Source of the DNA: Cryptomeria japonica
Lineage: Eukaryota > Streptophyta > Pinopsida > Cupressales > Cupressaceae
Assembly (NCBI RefSeq): GCF_030272615.1
Contig: NC_081414.1
Location: 765,746,483 to 765,810,482, forward strand
Direction: 5' to 3'
DNA length: 64,000 bases
A program made the position numbers and the translations under genes. The notes under the pieces are model-generated. The model saw only the letters and a program-made list of their open reading frames with translations, did no database searches and was not told where the DNA came from. Position 1 is the first letter of the stretch; every line of letters starts with the position of its first letter. Below, piece by piece: positions 1 through 13,489 of this stretch.

Positions 1-1825
1 GATACAAACATGCAAACACATAGAAGACAAAAATACACACAGATTTCAGACACACTCCCATCCCGGCTACACTGCACCACACTTTGGTGATGCCCTTTTT
101 AAGGGTGGTAGTGGACCAATATCCTGAGGAGAACTGCAAGTATGGAAAACATGTAGCCACCTCATGGCACAAAAATTACATCAAGAATTTCAACCCCTTA
201 TTCCTTATGGCCCCCAAGGCATTCTAGCCTTATATCCCTCCTTTTGACCCCCATTGCACAAACAGGCCATGCAGCAAGGGTCACACAAAAATCCCTTGTG
301 ATCACTCTCATAACAAGAGTCTCTCACTCGAGGGTTATCACTGCTACCACCCACAAGATCCTCCTCTCTCCCAAGAGTAAGAGGTCTTGAAAACTCCCAA
401 AAACACATACAAAACAATATACAAAAATACCAAGTGAAATTTTCAAAAAGGACATACAAGAAAATAGATTTCTTACACCAACATACTTTCAAACACATGC
501 AAAAAAAGAAGTCATTTTAAGAATAATGTAACCAACCTTAATCTGCTCAAAGGTAGGATAGTATTTGAGGAAGAGCTACCCAATTCCACGGATCTTCTTC
601 TTCTACCCTTCGCCAAATTTTACTATTCAAATCTATTCTATCCTTTTCAAAAATTCTCTTGTCTCCAAAAATGGAGAGTGGGTGATTACCCTCAAATTTT
701 CAAATTCTTGCTTAAGAAGCTCATTCTCTCAGTTCTCACAAGTTTCTAAAAACTAAAGAGGAAGGTAAGACAGAATGGGAAAGAGAACTCTCATTCGAAA
801 AGGAAAGTTTACAACTAGGTTCAAACTTCTATTTTCAATTTTCGCACAACTCAGAAAAGTCAAATTTTAGAGTGTCTAAAAGGTCACTTAGGAGTAGAAA
901 CTTGCCTAAAATTACCCCTAACCCTTAGGTATACCTTATGGGCTTTAGGAAACCCTATTAAACTACCCCTAGGTGTTCATTTAACCCATTTTAAACCCCT
1001 TTGAAGTTTATTTTCGGGTCAAACATATGTTGACCACTCCAAAGATTCTTTTCCCAAGGTATTTATGACATCATGTTATATTAAATGAAAAAGCTATAGT
1101 TGAACACTTTCCCACCAAGAGACAACAATAAAATTTAAACTTAAATCCACACATGTGTCAAGTGACACAAATAAAACATTTTTACAATTTAAAACATGAA
1201 ATCGTCTCTTGTGGATTTTACACAAGTAAATTAAATACACTTAACACACATGCAGCATATACTATTACGAATAAAATACAACACAAATGGGGTGTTGTCT
1301 CTCCAAATAGACAACCCCTGGCTTACAAACAAACAAAAGTCTAGGTTTGGTTCTCCATAATATTTCCATGGTCACATGGATAACTTCCTGCGCATCTCAA
1401 TCTACACATTAGTACTTTCAAATATCCACATATAATATAATTCAAAGGAATAATAATACACATCATCACTTGAATACAATTTACATCTGAATAAATTAAA
1501 TACATCTTTTATGCAATCAATTTCACATAAGCAATTCATCCTAATTCACCTTAACTTACACATTCATCATAATTCTATTATCATATTAAAGTCCTGCAAT
1601 TTCAATAATGACATTTATCACCGCAATTTCATCTCATTCAAAAATCATGTAGTGTTCTATCTCATAAGCATATAAGTAAATCATCAAAATATAGCAATGT
1701 TATCCAAATCGTGAAATCATATAAGTTCTAAGTTTCAAAATGCATCAAAATAAAGTATCCATAATAGTCAATATATAAAAATCACTGAAATGTCAGACTG
1801 AGTCGAGGTGAGGCCTCACATATAT
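1..1825. other. AT-rich sequence without recognisable gene
   Basis: No coding region, RNA gene or transposon domain is recognised here. The short open frames are below 100 codons, have low-complexity composition and overlap each other on both strands. The sequence from about 900 to 1700 is rich in short A/T runs and looks like ordinary plant intergenic DNA. Confidence 0.5.
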
Positions 1826-1855
1826 ACAGTTGTATATATAGACACATATATATAC

Positions 1856-1888
<33 letters not shown>

Positions 1889-2060
1889 AATATATAAATA
1901 TATATATATATATATATAAATATATAAATATATATATATATGTATATATATGTCTATATATATGTATATATACATGTATATACATGTATATATATATATG
2001 CATATATATACATGTATATACATATATATACATGTATATATATAAATGTATATATATGGA
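1826..2060. repeat. (TA)n compound microsatellite
   Basis: About 235 bases consist almost only of TA dinucleotides, interrupted by regularly spaced AAA and by short blocks such as TACATGTATA. The tract is nearly self-complementary and could extrude hairpins. The tyrosine- and isoleucine-rich open frames across it are products of the repeat and not genes. Confidence 0.95.
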
Positions 2061-2077
2061 CAGACACACGCACACAC

Positions 2078-2131
2078 AAAGGATGAAGAAGTTGATCAAG
2101 ATCCCCAACTCTACTCTCTAGGATAATGGCG

Positions 2132-2183
<52 letters not shown>

Positions 2184-2323
2184 AGATCAACAAGCTAATT
2201 AAGCTCCCCAATTCTACTCTCCAGGATTATCATGATATTTATAATTTATATATATATATATTTACAAAGGATCAACAAGTTTGTCATGCTCCCCAATTCT
2301 ACTCTCTAGGATGATGGTGATAT
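2078..2323. repeat. Three copies of a ~58-bp unit interleaved with microsatellites
   Basis: A unit with the core CCCCAACTCTACTCTCTAGG or a close variant occurs at about 2078-2136, 2182-2242 and 2265-2323. Each is preceded by a GATCAACAAG-like block and followed by GATATT. Copies one and two are separated by the TC run, and copies two and three by a short TA run, so the microsatellites appear to have grown at the junctions of an older tandem repeat. Confidence 0.8.
2136..2182. repeat. (TC)n microsatellite
   Basis: An uninterrupted run of about 23 TC dinucleotides. It lies between two copies of a short non-microsatellite unit (see 2078-2323). Confidence 0.97.
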
Positions 2324-2454
2324 TTATACTCCAAGATCTAACGATATTTCTTTTGAAGAATGGTTGGATATCCTACAAAAATAATGGCAAACTATTAAGG
2401 AACTGAAGTCCCTTAATGATAACTAACTATTTTTTTCTTCTTACTTGCTCCCTC

Positions 2455-5233
2455 ATTTTTTGGCTCTCTAGTTCTAAAGACTTTCTATTTTTTTTCCTTT
2501 TCAATATCAATCTCACTCCTTGTGAGATTCATTTCATTTTTCTTGATGGTGGCTATGTAATGGGTCTAGGCCCTTCCCATGCTAATCTAATCAAAATAAA
2601 ATATCAATAAAAATTTAATTAAATTGATATATTTTTAGAAATATCATTAAATATTCATTAAGGTAAATCATGGATTTTATAACTTTAGTATAAAAAAGTT
2701 TCTTAATACATTCAATTGATCATAAGCCTACGAAAAATAACATGATAAAAGTCTCTAAACTATTATTTATATATAAGGATATGCAACTAAGCGAACACAA
2801 CAATGGTAGAAATATAACTAGATGTTTTCATATGATAGTTGAGTGTCATGGATTTTAATCAATAGAATTATCTTAAACATCATTCATATCTTCATATTTA
2901 GGTTTGTACACTTAATTGTATTCATCTTTATTAGTCGAGACTAATATTTATAATCAATAAAAACCATTTCAAAATGACTCCTGCTAAATTATATCAATCT
3001 ACTTTTTATAACAATAAACTTATACCCAAATATACATGTAGTTTATTGTACAGTGTATCTGCTACACATGGAAATGTGATCAATAGTCTATTGATATTTA
3101 ATATCTTAACACTTATCCTATATGAATACTTTCCCAATGTAACCATATATTTGTATGGCATAATTATAATATTCAAAATTAGCTTACCATGAATATGCAT
3201 GCACCATGAACTACATACATGTGGCCATTGGGTCTAAGAGTTGTAGCGTTGCATTGAATATGAGGTAACCTAAAAGATGAAATAAATTCTCTATAACCAT
3301 ACCATCAATGGTGTATATGAAATTTATAATGTGTTTTTTCTAGCTATAAGAACAAATACGTGGTCAAGGTCCATCCACTAGGTTAGAAAGATGATGCTAG
3401 CATTTTGTGGAAATAATAATTAATTAAACCTAAAAAATATCTTTCTCAAATTCATTTAAATTAAAAGAATTTTTTTTTTCTTAATGGTAAATCTAGGTTA
3501 ATCCAATGAAATGTAATCATATAAGTATATTGATTATTTAAGTTAATCAATTGGTATTATTCATAGCACTAATAGAAATATTTATAATTATTTTTAGAAA
3601 GCAAACAAGAAGCATGGACTACTTAAATCTAATATTGAAGAATGAGTTTCAAATAACTAAATGTCTAAAATTTTGTAGCTCAAGATCAAGAAATAGCCTT
3701 AATAATTTATTATAATTAGAATATTGGTCTCTACTCTAATCGAGATCATGCTCACTTATTTGATTCTAATTGAATATAATTTATTCTATAGCCACTAGTT
3801 TGACCTATAATAGTCTCTAAATGTTTCCACTTGCAAAACTTGAAAAATGAGCATAACCACAATAGATTATCTCTCTTGTGGACCATTGAAAATTGCATAG
3901 GGTGAGAGAAAAAGTATCAAAAACCTTCATTTAATGGTCTTTTTTTTTTTGGAATGAAGTTGCCTTTATTGGAAGGTGACTCAAAAATCACCTTCAAATA
4001 AATGGGAGCATTCATTCAAAGTTTGTAATGGAAAATGACCTCCGAAGGAAGGTCATTTGCATAAAAGGATAAAATGACCTCAATTTAAAGGTTTCTATCA
4101 CTTTTCATATAGATGACCTTACTTTGAAGGTCCTTTTCTTGTGATGCCCCTCTCCTACGACACTATTTATATTTTTGAAGGATTTCATATTGATCATAAA
4201 ATTATAACTATAACTCATCATATATGAAATAGTTATATTAAATATAGAGTATAATTAGATGTAAAATAATTATATTTAAATACATTAAATTAATACAATG
4301 AATCCCCAAACATAATCAATTAACTAAGTTTATTAAATTAATTTAATAGTTTAAACAATGAAAAGTTAAATGTAACTGATTAATTTAGCTTTTATTAAAA
4401 TTGGTTGAATATTACAGATAATCAAAAGTTAATGTGAATGGAAAATTAATTTTAATAGATTTTGGAAGAGAAAGTTTCTATTCAAGAAAGCTATCAATTA
4501 TTCCTAGGAAGGGATAAAATTTAATGAAGGAAAAAGCTGGTTTTTTTTTTTAAATGTTACTAAAACCATGTGAATTTAGAATAGTTTCTATCACTAAAAA
4601 ATCAACCTTCTATTTATCTTAGAAAAGTCTAAATGCATGGGGAAGGATGAATGGATTTCGCAGAAGAAGGATGGGAAGAGATTTTTTGAACTGGGGATTT
4701 TCATATGTCTCTGTGATGGTTTTCCATGGAGGAGGAGCGAACCCTACCAATTTGTAACTGGTGATAATGGAAGTGACTCAAAGCCAAAACCTAACATGAG
4801 ATGGAATGTTTGCTATAGATAGGAGATTGTTGAGGAGCTGGGCTAGACCGAGAGCTTTAGATCGTGCCTTCAGGCTTGGGTGCATTGCATTTTTCAGGTA
4901 GGCGAGAATCTCCTCTGAGCATGTTGTGTGGATTTCTTTTCTTATGTCTTTGTGCTCATACAGATTACCAGAATAAAATTGTCTGTGAATATGCTTTGGT
5001 TTGGTCTTTTATGAGTAGATGCTTTTATGATTTATTGTTTTAATCTTCACACTATCTTGAGATTTATAATTAAAATAATTCATTCTAAGATGATTTTAAT
5101 GACAGTAAATTCATGGCTATCTGTTCTTTTTCTTTCTGAGTTATCTTGGAGCATCCTATAACGAGGATGATTATTGCCTATCCTTCTTGTGACAAATTTA
5201 TCCACGTGCTCTTCCTGTATCCTCCTTGTTGGA
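2455..5233. repeat. Large direct duplication A, copy 1 (2.78 kb)
   Basis: This block matches 5899-8652 along its whole length in the same orientation, with scattered substitutions and small indels. It starts at ATTTTTTGGCTCTC and ends at CTCCTTGTTGGA in both places. No TG...CA ends and no transposon domain were found. Inside are short perfect hairpins (3972-3995, 4033-4058), a 61-codon open frame at 4637-4822 and a splice-donor-like CAGGTAGG near 4895. The open frame is interrupted by a stop in copy 2, so it is probably not a conserved protein. The function is not recognised. Confidence 0.85.
4033..4058. repeat. Short inverted repeat AAATGACCT / AGGTCATTT
   Basis: AAATGACCT at 4033-4041 faces AGGTCATTT at 4050-4058 across an 8-base loop. 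A second hairpin, GAAGGTGA / TCACCTTC, lies at 3972-3995, and a further AAATGACCT follows at about 4072. The same hairpin is kept in copy 2 at 7441-7466, where only the loop differs. Confidence 0.7.
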
Positions 5234-5898
5234 TTGGCCTATTGGATCTGCAATTTGCTTTAAGTTTTATTTTATCTATTTATTTTTTAATTCTTTGGTG
5301 GGGTGGTGTTTGTTGTTTTTCCCCACCATGTATTTCCTTAAGCGTGGGTTCCTTTTCCACGTAAGGTGGGAGCTTCCCACCTACGTGAGGGGCGGATCCC
5401 ACCTACATGGGGAGGGGGAAACCTCTCTCCCACACAACATGAGTTCCCCACCTATGTGGAGAGGAGATCCCTCCACCACGTAGAGTGGGACTCAATTTTC
5501 AACTATATTAATGTTTGATTGTTGTTTGAATCACATTGTGAGTTTTTTTATTTTTTATTGTGAGGTAAAAAGAAAGATATATGAAAAATTAACTATGTCT
5601 TAAAAAAAATCATCTTCTATGAAATTGTATCATTTATTTATAAATTATTAATCTTTTGGAAAAAATACATACATTAAATATATTCTATAATATGTTTACA
5701 AAATTGATTCACATATTGAATTAGTGCAGATTACTATCTAATATCGTAGTATTAATTAAATACAAAGAATAATAACAATAATTTAAGTCATCCACAATTA
5801 ATTAATAATAATAATTATAATAATAGACTATTTTATGGAATCTAATATGTGTTAACCTTCACTTGAACTATAATTTCAAACATAAAATCCCTTGAACT
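5234..5898. other. Spacer between the two copies of duplication A
   Basis: This single-copy spacer contains a local GC-rich palindromic array (5355-5491, listed separately). The rest is AT-rich and has no recognised gene. Confidence 0.6.
5355..5491. repeat. GC-rich array of alternating CCCACCTACGTGG-type inverted units
   Basis: CCACGTAAGGTGGGA is followed by its near reverse complement TCCCACCTACGTGAGG. The same unit returns as CCCACCTACATGGGG, CCCCACCTATGTGGAG and CCACCACGTAGAGTGGGA. At least four inverted units lie within 137 bases. The block is far more GC-rich than its surroundings and could form a compact stem. No gene is associated with it. Confidence 0.8.
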
Positions 5899-8652
5899 AT
5901 TTTTTGGCTCTCTAGTTCTAAAGACTTTCTATTTTTTTTCCTTTTCAAGAGCAAGCTCACTCCCTGTGAGATTCATTTCATTTTTATTGATGGTGGCTAT
6001 GTAATGGGTCTAGGCCCTTCCCATACTAATCTAATCAAAACAAAATATCAATATAAATTTAATTAAATTGATATATTTTTGGAAATATCATTTAATATTC
6101 ATTAAAGTAAATCATGGATTTTATAACTTTAGTATAAAAAAGTTTCTTAATACATTCAATTGATCATAAGCCTACCAAAAATAACATGATAAAAGTCTCT
6201 AAACTATTATTTATATACAAGGATATGCAACTAAGAGAACACAATAATGATAGAAATACAACTAGATGTTTTCATATGATAGTTGAGTGTCATGGATTTT
6301 AATCAATAGAATTATCTTAAACATCATTCATATCTTCATCTTTAGGTTTGTACACTTAATTTTATTCATCTTTATTAGTCGAGACTAATATTTATAATCA
6401 ATAAAAATCATTTCAAAATGACTCCTGCTAAATTATATCAATCTACTTTTTATAACAATAAACTTATACCCAACTATACATGTAGTTTATTGTACAGTGT
6501 ATCTGTTGCACATGGAAATGTGATCAATAGTCTATTGATAATTAATATCTTAACAGTTATCCTATATGAATACTTTCCCCAATGTACCCATATATTTGTA
6601 TTGCCTAATTATAATATTCAAAATTAGCTTACCATGAATATTTTAAGTGCATGCACCATGAACTATATACATGTGGCCATTGGGTCTAAGAGTTGTAGCA
6701 TTGGGTCTAAGAGTTCTAGCATTGCATTGAATATGAGGTAACCTAAAAGATGAAATAAAGTCTCTATAACCATACCATCAATGGTGTATATGAAATTAAT
6801 AGTGTGTTTTTTTCTAGCTATAAGAACAAATATGTGGCCAAGGTCCATCCACTACATTAGAAAGATGATGCCAACATTTTGTGGAAATAATAATTAATTA
6901 AACCTAAAAAATATCTTTATTTAAAAGAATTTTTTTTTTCTTAATGGTAAATCTAGGTTAATCCAATGAAATGTAATCATATAAATATAATGATTATTGA
7001 AGTTAATCAATTGGTATTATTCATAGGACTAATAGAAATATTTATAATTTTTTTTTAGAAAGCAAGCAAGAAGCATAGACAACTTAAATCTAATATTGAA
7101 GAATGAGTTTCAAATAACTAAATGTCTAAGATTTTGTAGCTCAAGATCAATAAATAGCCTTAATAATTTATTATAATTAGAATATTGGTCTCTACTCTGA
7201 TGGAGATGATGCTCACTTATTTGGTTCTAATTCCATATAATTTATTCTTTAGCCACTAGCTTGACCTATAATAGTCTCTAAATTTTTCACCATTGAAAAT
7301 TGCATAGGGTGAGAGAGAAAGTATCAAAAACCTTCATTTAATGGTCTTTTTTCGTTTTGGAATGAAGTTGCCTTTATTGGAAGGTGACTCAAAAATCACC
7401 TTCAAATAAATTTAAGCATTCATTCAAAGTTTGTAATGGAAAATGACCTCTGAAGGAAGGTCATTTGCATAAAAGGATAAAATGACCTCAATTCAAAGGT
7501 TTCTATCACTTTTCATGGAGATGACCTTACTTTGAAGGTCCTTTTCTTGTGATGCCCCTCTCCTACCATACTATTTATATTTTTCAAGGATTTCATATGA
7601 TCATAAAATTATAATTATAACTCATCATATATGAAATAGTTATATTAAATATAGAGTATAATTAGATTTTAAATAATTATATTTAAATACGTTAAATTAA
7701 TACAATGAATCCCCAAACATAATCAATTAATTAAATTTATTAAATTAAATTAATAGTTTAAACAATGAAAAGTTAAATGTAATTGATTAATTTAGCTTTT
7801 ATTTAAATTGGTTGAATATTACAGATAATCAAAAGTTAATGTGAATGGAAAATTAATTTTAATAGATTTTGGAAGAGAAAGTTTCTATTCGAGAAAGGTA
7901 TCAATTATTCCTAGGAAGGGATAAAATTTAATGAAGGAAAAAGATGGGTTTTTTTTAAATGTTACTAAAACCATGTGAATTTAGAATAGTTTCTATCACT
8001 AAACAATCAACCTTCTATTTATCCTAGAAAAGTCTAAATGCATGGGGAAGGATGAACGGATTTTGCAGAAGAAGGATGGGAAGAGATTTTTCGAACTAGG
8101 GATTTTCATATGTCTATGTGATGGTGTTCCATGGAGGAGGAGCTAACCCTACCAATTTGTAACTGGTGATAATGGAAGCGACTCAAAGCCAAAACCAAAC
8201 ATGAGATGGAATGTTTGCTATAGATAGGAGATTGTTGAAGAGCTGGGTCAAACTGAGAGCTTTAGATCATGTCTTCAAGCTTGGGTGCATTGCATTTTTC
8301 AGGTAGGCGAGAATCTCCTCTGAGCATTTTGTGTGGATTTCTTTTCTTATGTCTTTGTGCTGATACAGATTACCAGAATAAAATTGTCTGTGAATATGCT
8401 TTGGTTTGGTCTTTTATGAGTAGATGCTTTTATGATTTATTGTTTTAATCTTCACACTGTCTTGAGATTTATAATTAAAAAAATTCGTTCTAAGGTGATT
8501 TTAATGACAGTAAATTCATGGCTATCTGTTCTTTTTCTTTCTGAGTTATCTTGGAGCATCCTATAAAGAGGACGATTACTGCCTATCCTTCTTTTGACAA
8601 ATTTATCCTCGGTGTGTTGTACCTATGCTCTTCCTGTATCCTCCTTGTTGGA
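5899..8652. repeat. Large direct duplication A, copy 2 (2.75 kb)
   Basis: This is the second copy of the block at 2455-5233. It differs by substitutions, a small internal duplication near 6685-6720 (TTGGGTCTAAGAGTT twice) and a short insertion near 8607-8622. The counterpart of the small open frame at 4637 begins near 8043 and stops early at a TAA, which argues against a protein-coding role. Confidence 0.85.
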
Positions 8653-11600
8653 ATGCATCTGTTAACGTATTTATAAATACAACACTCTTAAGGAAAAAAT
8701 ATTGTGTGAATCAATCATTAGTATTTCTTAATGTTTTGCAGAAGAATGCTTTAATTTCATTGTAGCTATGGATACATTATTGTTTAGGGTGGAATAATAA
8801 TGTGAATGGATGATTAGTGTGCCGAGTGATCTGTAAAGTCTTTAATTTTCTTTGAGCAAAGAATTTCAATAAAAGTTGTTTATTTACTCAATTATATATA
8901 TACCTGTTGTATTAGTATGTTATTTTAGTCAATTTAATTTGAAATTACTTAAATAACTATAGACTTTAGGGTATGGTAATTTAGGTTTGAGATCCTCTGT
9001 ATTTTGAATAGGCTTAGTATGATCAATATTTGAGAGTTTCTCTGTAGGTTCTATTTTAGAAGTAATGGTTCTATTTTAGAAGTAATGGTGTGAAAATGTA
9101 CATAAATATAGTGTTAATGGTAGTTTCAAATGTTAAAATTAGTCTAATTAGTTTTCTGATTAATGACTTTAGAACAAGATCTGAATGTTTTTCACCTGTG
9201 TGATCTATGATTTTGTAGTTAATAATATTTGGCTATTAGCAAGTAAATTAAGAGTTTACTTTGTAGGTACCTGCAAGTATTGTAGTAAATTGGGCAATGT
9301 TGTGGTCGTAATGTTTGTCTTACATATGGTTGTTAATTTCAGAAAGTCACTCAATAATATCTGGAGATTAGTGAGAGATTTTGTAATGATTGTATATAGG
9401 GTAAGGTAGTTAGTTTAATTTAATTAAGTAAATTATCATTGGATGAAATATTTGATTTCTAGGGTTATATTCATTTTGATAAAAGAAATTATATATATGT
9501 ATTGTTAATGTTAGAATTATTTAAGATGTTTATTCATTAGTGATAGTAATTATGTTCAAGGTTGAGTGGAAGAATGAAAGTCCATATGCTATCTTTGAAC
9601 ATTAATCTATAATAAAGGTTATGCATTTATCATAATATTGTGTATGAATATTTAAACTTTTGTATCACTTATCATAGATTGAATTTGTACAAATAGGTTG
9701 AGATCATTATTTAAAAGGGGGAATTCATTATTTTGATTTTAGGGTAGTATAAGTGTTAATGTTTTGGCAAGGATAACTTGTGTTCTTGGTTAAATTGAGT
9801 TGGAAGGGGGATTTCTTATATGAATCTTCTGGGATAAGTATTCTTTTTAACAAATTGATGATTATCCTCAAAACTTCTGATATTAAAATGCTTATGCTTT
9901 GGTTTTAGATAAATTATTGTTTGTGGACTCGAGTGAATGACCCTACTATGAGTATGAATGTGTTAAGAAAATTTTCTACTTCTTGTCTGGTAATGGAAAA
10001 AGATTAAATTAATATGATGTGTGTGTATTGGCTATGGATAGCCTACTTCTATGAGTCTTGTATTGGATATATCTCCCTTGAGTCGATCCATTGTAAAATA
10101 GGTTATATCTTAGGAATGTTATATTGTATACTATACATGATCATAACAACATATTGATTTGAGCATATTTATACAGAGATCTATGTGTGAATCTTATGCA
10201 TATCAATTCTAGCCTTTAATTCATCTCTGTTTTACCTTAGTGGGTGGCAGCTGATGAGAGAACTGTCTAGGGTATGAGGCCCTAGAAAGGGTTGTGTACC
10301 CATTTTTATAATTTATACTTTTAAGTCAAACTATGAAGTCTCTGCGCTTTCACATAGGCAAGTCCATCTACGATGAGCCCTTGAGGCTATAGGTCTAGCC
10401 CTTAGGTCTGGCTCTTCTGAGTTGTCTGGTCTTGTCACTCTTCCTAGGTTATATCTTTACCCTTGTGAGTTCAATGGAGATGTTTGATCCAATTAAAGTC
10501 ATTGTATGGTTTAACTTGTTGAACATATATCTAACATTCGATAGATCTAATGTGTCCAACTAGTAGTGTAGGATTGTGTGTAGGAACATGCAACAGGTTG
10601 AGACATGTGATGTAGGTGATAGGTTTGTTAGTTGAGTGTTTCTTAAATAAAAAATCATTATGTTACAGTGTGTGTAATCATAATCTTTTAGTAATGTTGT
10701 AATATGTGGTTGTTTAAAAAAATTTGTTGCTACTTTATAGTGATGTTCGCTTGAGTAAAAGTGGGTATTACATTTCTAGTTTGATCTTCCTTTTGTATAT
10801 ATTTTCTCAGAACCTTTCTTTTTGTATAAAAATGAATTGTCCTGCCTTACCTCTCTACTCTCCCCATCTCATTTGCAAGGAAAGTGCACTAGTTTGAGGG
10901 GAAATTTTAGTGATAAAAAGTGTTAGGAAATGTGTCTCTTCCTTGATCTTAATTATGAGAATATGAATAATATATATTTTATACTCTGAAACACAAAAAA
11001 AATAGTTTATAAGATATATGGTATAGACCTTATTTTTATCTAAAATAATTATGTTTTGGTTATTTGGAATTCCTTTCATGAATCCCTATTGCATATATAT
11101 TTTATAACTACAATTAAAAAATTAACACAACATGGCCCTAATTACCTCTCAAATAAAAAATTATGGCCTCTAGAAGCTAGGCCTTATGCATAAAAAATGT
11201 AAAAGCATCTAGTACACTTTAAAAGGTTGTTATATTTTTTACCAGGTAATGATGCCTCTTATGATACATCATAAGGAATATTTGAATGGATATTAAAATT
11301 TCAAAATTAGAACACCTAATTTATTAGTAGTATATGGCATACTTATGATACATGGTGTATACCCTAAATTTAGAATGGAAAATTCAAAACTAATACAAAA
11401 CTATAATCCATATTCCAAACTAAAGAATACCTTAGATATAGAAACCAAGGGATGTAATGGAATTCAAAAACCTATTACCAAATGAAAATATTGGATGTTA
11501 GAATGGATTTTCTTTTGGGTTCTTAATTTGAATATGTTGATTTTTCTTCAAATTAGCAACATGTAACTATCGATTGACCCCTTTTTAAATATCTATCACA

Positions 11601-11700
11601 GATTTAGAATTGATTTATAGATGTTTTTTGAAGATATGAATGGTGTAGATTTGAATATGTAGTTTGAAGATGGATTGCTCTAATTAATTAAAGAAGGATA
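8653..11700. other. AT-rich sequence without recognisable gene
   Basis: Both strands were read. There are only short open frames without family resemblance, no LTR ends, no transposon domain and no clear tandem repeat. A short duplication (GGTTCTATTTTAGAAGTAAT twice, 9048-9088) is the only local structure noted. Confidence 0.5.
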
Positions 11701-13480
11701 GGGTCGCACCTTTACATAACTACCACGAAGGCACACAAAATGGAGGAACTCACAAGCAATGAGACCACCAAGACCACAACAACTAAAAAAGGAAAAACCT
11801 TTTGTGAATAGAGGTTTAAGATGAGAACCTCAAACTAGTGGGAACAAGGTTCCCGACCAACCAAATCACATAATCAGAACAAAGGGGTCTAGGAAAGAAC
11901 CCTGAACGGTCTTCCTAAAAAAACCCTTGTATTGAGGCCGAAGCAACTAAGGGAAATGAAAAAAACTAACAGGGTTTGAAAGGACTCACACAACCTTTTT
12001 CCTAATAGACCACCTTGAAGAATATTCTCCAATAAAATAACACTCCTAAATCATCCCTCAAGAGGAAACACAAGATGTCAAAGAGCATTGGGAAAAAGCA
12101 TTGTTCAGAGAAGAACATGACATCTCCTTAAAGACGTCGACAACCACCACAATGGCTAGTAAGAAGGGAGGAGAGACTCCTCTTGTTAATTAGGCCTATA
12201 GGGTAACCAACCCTTAGCATGAAACCACTTCCAACCCACCATTGATAGCCAATAACCAAAGCCACTAGGAAATCCATCTTCTGCCAAGAAATGCATAGAT
12301 ACTACAATCCCAAAGACCTCAACTGACCTCCATAGAAGAAAAATCCACCTCATAACGAGTCTCCAAATGAAGGGCTGGTGAAAGCACAAGGAACCCCACT
12401 TAATGCGCACACAGAACCATAAGCCCCAAATATCCCTCAACACAAGGTGAGGGACAGACACCTCAGATGTCCCCCATAGAAAGGTGAGTTCAACCAATCA
12501 TAGCCCTTTTCTAAAAACCCCCATCCTAGAAGGAATAGAGGAGAGAAAAATCTTAGCATCGATGAGTCCATACGGAAGCAATAGGGTCTTCATATGCTTC
12601 CACAGTAGAAGCCAACACCAAACCACATACAACATACAAAGGGACCTAAGCAAAGAACAACTACCTAACAAGGGTAACTAAACCAATTGGTAAAGTAAAA
12701 AAATGGGCTGAAACATTAAAAGTTAAAATTAAAAGGGAAGTAGAGGAAACAATGGCCACACCATCCTTCCTACACCCCATAGATTTGAACTAGAGTAGGG
12801 AAAAACATCTACTAGCATTCAAGAAACCCACCAAAGGAGCCCAAGAAGGCAAGAAAACCTTCAACAACATACAAATCATCCAAGCAACCAAGGAAATTAA
12901 AGAAAACCACATAATAAGGCATTTATTTCCACAAGCATGAATAGTACAAACTACCCACAAGAAGAAAAGTGATTGGATCTCGTCGACGTACCTAAAGGCC
13001 CTAGAAACATCTTGAGGTAGGACAACCCCTTAAAACGTAGCTACACCACTCATTGTTCACATAAAAAAATCCACCAGGAAGAAAAATGATCTACAACCTA
13101 GGTCATCTCATAAGGTAGAGAAGGACTCCACACCCACAAAAAGAAAACATTGCAGTAAACCCCAATCTATGACAACCTTCACAGAAGAAACAAAGAGAAC
13201 CCAAAAATAGGCCGAAGTTTAGAGAACAAATGACACGAAGGGACAAAGCTATCACACACATAATGGTTGTAATGGAGATAGTCTCCCTCTGACCCCAAAC
13301 AAAGAACCATGTAGAAGGAGATAGTCCACATATCCTGGAATGAAAATAGCCCACCTGATGGCCACACAAATGGAGGGATGATATTAATTGCAATATGTTA
13401 AGTTGAATCATAGTGTGGTTTGAACATGACTATAGAATATTGTTGCCTTCTAAAGAAAAAGAAAAGGATCCCAAATCACC
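11701..13480. other. Unidentified region with tryptophan-rich minus-strand frames
   Basis: The plus strand is rich in A, C and CCA triplets, unlike the AT-rich flanks. On the minus strand two frames of about 100 codons (12186-12497 and 13103-13411) are rich in Trp, Phe, Leu and Gly. They match no family I recognise. The region directly follows, in the minus-strand sense, a LINE endonuclease remnant (13490-14330), so it may be diverged LINE or another repeat. This is only a guess. Confidence 0.3.
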
Positions 13481-13489
13481 CTACAAAAG

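Noticed and set aside
1782-2211. Long minus-strand open frames rich in Tyr and Ile, and Arg-Glu repeats
   Set aside because: They are translations of the TA and TC microsatellites, present in several frames, and have no protein signature.
4637-4822. 61-codon frame in duplication A as a small gene
   Set aside because: The counterpart in copy 2 (about 8043) has an early stop, and no family is known.
2455-8652. Duplication A as a pair of LTRs
   Set aside because: The ends lack TG...CA, there is no PBS or PPT next to them, and the 665-bp spacer has no retroelement coding sequence.
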